Source of the DNA: Amphibalanus amphitrite
Lineage: Eukaryota; Arthropoda; Thecostraca; Balanomorpha; Balanidae
Assembly: GCF_019059575.1 (NCBI RefSeq)
Contig: NW_024881565.1
Location: forward strand, 576,501 to 640,500
Reading direction: 5' to 3'
DNA: 64,000 bases
In this document: positions 60,901 through 64,000 of the stretch, piece by piece
Numbering within the stretch: the first letter of the stretch is position 1
Layout of the letters: each line of letters begins with the position of its first letter
The notes under the pieces: model-generated
The model's database searches: none
What the model saw: the letters and a program-made list of their open reading frames with translations, nothing else
What the model was told of the DNA's origin: nothing
Program-made: the position numbers and the translations under genes

Positions 60901-61640
60901 ACTGTGCCAGCGCGGCTGGCCGCCGCCGTCACAGTGTGTGTGCTACTCGGGGGAACACCGCGGAGCCCGCAGCAGGCTTCAGCCTCCGCCGGCCGTACAC
61001 GTGGCCGAGCCGGTAACCAACCCCCCAGACCGGGACTTCAACTCATTGACTTCACGCAAACGCTGCATGCCATTAGCTGAAAGCCATGTCAACATTCAGC
61101 AGTCCAGTAGGCTGTAACTTCAGCGAAGTATCGTCATCACAGTACAACCCACTAATAGTGCACTGTACAGCTGGGTGCCCTTTACCATTCGCCTCCCCCG
61201 ACAGACGTGGGTAGGTATAACTGTGCCGTAATTCCCACCTGTCCGGGCCGGTTGGGCTCCTTACATCATCATCCCACCGAGACTTCTTGTAACGGTGACG
61301 ACAGGACTAACAAACCCGAGCCCGCTTCTCAGTGAGACGTCATCGCTCAGCGCGATCGCCGCGGATGAACAAATCTCGTCAGGCCGTCTCACATTTCGGT
61401 AACCGGTTTAGTTTGTAAGTGTAAAGGTTGCGGTGCACCGTTACGGTTACATTGCTCGGACGGTTGGAGCTGGAATGGAGCGTTGGAGCGTTGTACCGCT
61501 TAACAGTGCATGTACTACAATAAGCCTTATGTAATGTGTCTCTCTCTGCGTGCGACGTATCTATGATGCACAGTTTGCGCGTATGTCGCACATGATGCAA
61601 GACAGGGTTGCGGAAAGGTTTTCGCTATTCAGGCAGATGT
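57972..61640. other. Gene-poor stretch with GC-rich islands
   Basis: GC-rich islands at about 58680-59030 and 59460-59780 (C/G-run rich) and 60840-61040. Open frames exist on both strands but overlap heavily and show no known domain, so I name none. Confidence 0.3.
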
Positions 61641-61643
61641 AAC

Positions 61644-62213
61644 AACTACCTACCTACCGGTTTCATACCCATACATCACACTATAGTCACAGAAAGAAGA
61701 CGCAATAAAAGCCTAACGACCACCTACCGCGGTTTCATACCCATACATCACACTATAGTCACAGAAACAAGACGCAATAAAAGCCTAACGACTACCTACC
61801 GCGGTTTCATACCTACCCATCCCGCTATAGTCGCAGATAGAAGACGCAATAAAAGCCTAACGACCATAGGCGCGGGAGCCGGGGGGGGGGCGGGGCAGTG
61901 GGGGCAGCTTGCCCCCCCCCCCAACTCTAGGGCCGTGGGGGCGGTGCCCCACAACTTTGAGACGAGATACCGCACTTTTTTGCAAATGTTTGTTCTTTTT
62001 TGTTTGAAAAGCCAAGGGATGAAAAATAAGTGGCCTAAAACCGGTGAGAAAACTAGATTTGGGGGTACCCTAGGTTGATCTCCATTATGGTGTGCCCCCC
62101 CCCCCCGTCTGAAAGTAGCTCCCGCGCCTATGCTAACGACTACTTACCGGCTTCATACCTACACATCACACTATAGTCAGTAGTCACAGATAGAAGACGC
62201 AATAAAAGCCTCG
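61644..62213. repeat. ~72-bp tandem repeat, four units, split by a MITE
   Basis: Units share GGTTTCATACCCATACATCA, CACTATAGTCACAGA and AAGACGCAATAAAAGCC. Three precede 61865 and one follows 62132; the array ends at about 62213. Each unit carries AATAAA, but no gene end is implied. Confidence 0.85.
61865..62132. mobile_element. CATAGGCGCGGGAGC MITE, copy 2, inserted in the tandem array
   Basis: Perfect 15-bp inverted ends CATAGGCGCGGGAGC. CTAACGAC flanks both sides (61857-61864, 62133-62140), 9 bp if one mismatch is allowed. Interior as in 11005-11262. Confidence 0.85.
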
Positions 62214-64000
62214 CATGAATTGATCACGGCGGTGCTAGGTATCCTAAACTAAATTTTGCGCCATTTATTCCTCCATAAGGCACTACCTTCACGTAGGTTT
62301 GACTTCCCTAAACTCCTTTCATTAGTGCACTCACGTTGGCCGTGTCCGGAACACTCCCCTCCCATGGTACGGTGGATGACTTACACGGTATGCTCGCTAT
62401 GGTGATAAGCGTCTCTCGGCCTCCATGGCCGGGCTGGCGCGGGCCGGCGCACCTACGCTGTGTCAGTCAACACATTCGTCAATCAAATGTCTGTAAACAT
62501 TTTCGTCAATCAAATGTCGCCCGCCAGCGATCATACCAGGAATTATCAGCCTGAGTCATTGCAAGGCGACTGTGGTTGACTCACTGACTCGGCCGCCTGT
62601 GACTCTCGTTGACTCAGCGACTTTGAATGATTCAACTTTGTCGCTATTCAAACAGGAATTTTCGGTCAACTCCGACTCAAAACGAGCCATAGTTTCCGGA
62701 GTGAAGTTCTGATTACGGTCTATCGCAGTGACCACGGTCAAGGTCTGTGAACGTCGCCTGCACCGAACGGGAAGTACAAGGTCGTCGCTCCACGCCGGAC
62801 ACGCTATTCCGCGGCGCCGGTGAACGGTCAGGATCTGACGTCATACATCCTGGTGTGACGTCACACGATGGCGTTCTGTTGCGGACGGCGAATTCCAGGC
62901 CGGAAACAGACTTCCCATAGTCCGCCGGAAACTGGTTAATTTCTCCGCGGAATATCGTGCTGTATTTGGCCTTGAATACGGAACTGTCGATGGCTCTGGA
63001 ATGGAGCAGCTTCAAGCGTTTGTTCCATGAGCGAATAATTCGAGCTACTGAGTATCAGCTTATCGCACCGTATTAACATTATTTGCTAATGACTCAGATT
63101 GTCAGTTCTGACTCATTTAAGAGGCTAATAGTGTTTGTGTTGTAGTACACTATTACATAATACTTACGAAACTGGATCAACGGAGTAATTTAATAGTAAA
63201 TATGGGTGGTAGGACCGCACACAAGAGAGCCTTTATGCTTTTCACAGGGTTAACTGCAACAGTCGCGTCATGAGCTATGGACTGCTAATTGAGCAGATAA
63301 GCTTAGTTATGAATGGTAACGTTAACTTAAGCACGAGAGACCTCTCGCACCGAGTTAATTAGCGAGTTATAGGCACTTATCAGCACATCAGCATACATTA
63401 ACAAAGTCAAACACACGTTTCATGGCGGTATACTCACGAAGGCAAAAGAGAAGAACAGCATGCATGCTTACAGTGGTTCAAAGCCAGCGAGAAGGGGATG
63501 TTAGCCTAACAGACCTAAATCACGGACCGAAAAACACGGACAGCTCATGAAGGGGCAAGCACTTTCACATTATTTATCCAATAGAGCGTTATCAATATTC
63601 ATTTCAAGCTCAAATCTTTGTGCAGCATGGTACCTCAACCAAAAAGATAATTGCACTGCAAGCGGCTACCTAGCAGGTCTACCAAAATGTGGGGTAATTT
63701 TGAGACGTAGGTACATATTAAAAGTAAGAAAATATCACCAATACTTTCAAGCATGCAGACTGCAGAGCATTTCTCACGAAGTCATTACCCGTGGTCTTCT
63801 TCTCGACTAAGTCTCTGATGCAGCGTAACATGTGGATGAGGCAATTCAGATCAACTTTCAATTAACCATCTCCGGCCTCAGCAATCACAGTCAAAACGGC
63901 ATTATGGACGCAGTCAAAACTCATGACGCTCTAAATAATCAGAATCGTCACCAGAAGGAACGCATCGTTCAATGCCTCAGCTCCAGATCCATTTGCAGCC
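62214..64000. other. Right end of window, no gene or repeat recognised
   Basis: Only short open frames. 62700-62960 has GC-rich patches with TGACGTCA-like sites (62835-62865). Confidence 0.35.

Noticed and set aside
61608-62078. 156-aa frame with RGFIPIHHTIVTE repeats
   Set aside because: Translation of a 72-bp tandem repeat and the inserted MITE.

Overview
This is a eukaryotic nuclear window: its three genes are split by GT-AG introns (one apparently GC-AG) and sit in dense, mostly transposon-derived DNA. Protein sequence and repeat types fit an invertebrate, most likely an arthropod; I cannot name a species. Coding exons are GC-rich, while introns and intergenic DNA are AT-rich or made of repeats.

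Three host genes can be assembled from exons with compatible phases. (1) NSRP1/CCDC55 (nuclear speckle splicing regulator), minus strand, 4461 to below 1: four exons seen, 3' part outside the window. (2) DHDH (dimeric dihydrodiol dehydrogenase, Gfo/Idh/MocA family), plus strand, 20053-26679: six coding exons, about 354 residues, apparently complete. (3) RFC2 (clamp-loader subunit), plus strand, 28853-44608: eight coding exons, about 337 residues, apparently complete. They share no pathway; the order is simply neighbouring housekeeping genes.

Most of the rest is mobile DNA. The dominant family consists of elements bounded by TTAA and ends of the type CCCGCGCC, with a poly-G/poly-C hairpin just inside each end and an interior full of AGGTCA (TGACCT) half-sites. 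Copies lie at about 2.3-3.5, 15.7-19.5, 21.7-22.9, 31.4-34.4, 42.6-43.3 and 47.0-54.7 kb, many nested or abutting on one shared TTAA. They have no recognisable transposase, so they look like non-autonomous piggyBac-like or Kolobok-like (TTAA-target) elements.

Other mobile DNA: an apparently intact APE-type non-LTR retrotransposon ORF (966 aa) antisense in RFC2 intron 4; a Helitron-like element beside a frameshifted P-element/THAP9-like transposase remnant (8.3-9.8 kb); a MULE-transposase scrap in a foldback element (48.0-48.8 kb); two copies of a SINE-like element with target duplications; hAT-like, Harbinger-like, mariner-like and unclassified MITEs; and very long palindromes (12.25-13.42, 20.18-20.67, 49.14-51.01 kb). 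From 44.6 kb to the right end I recognise no host gene.
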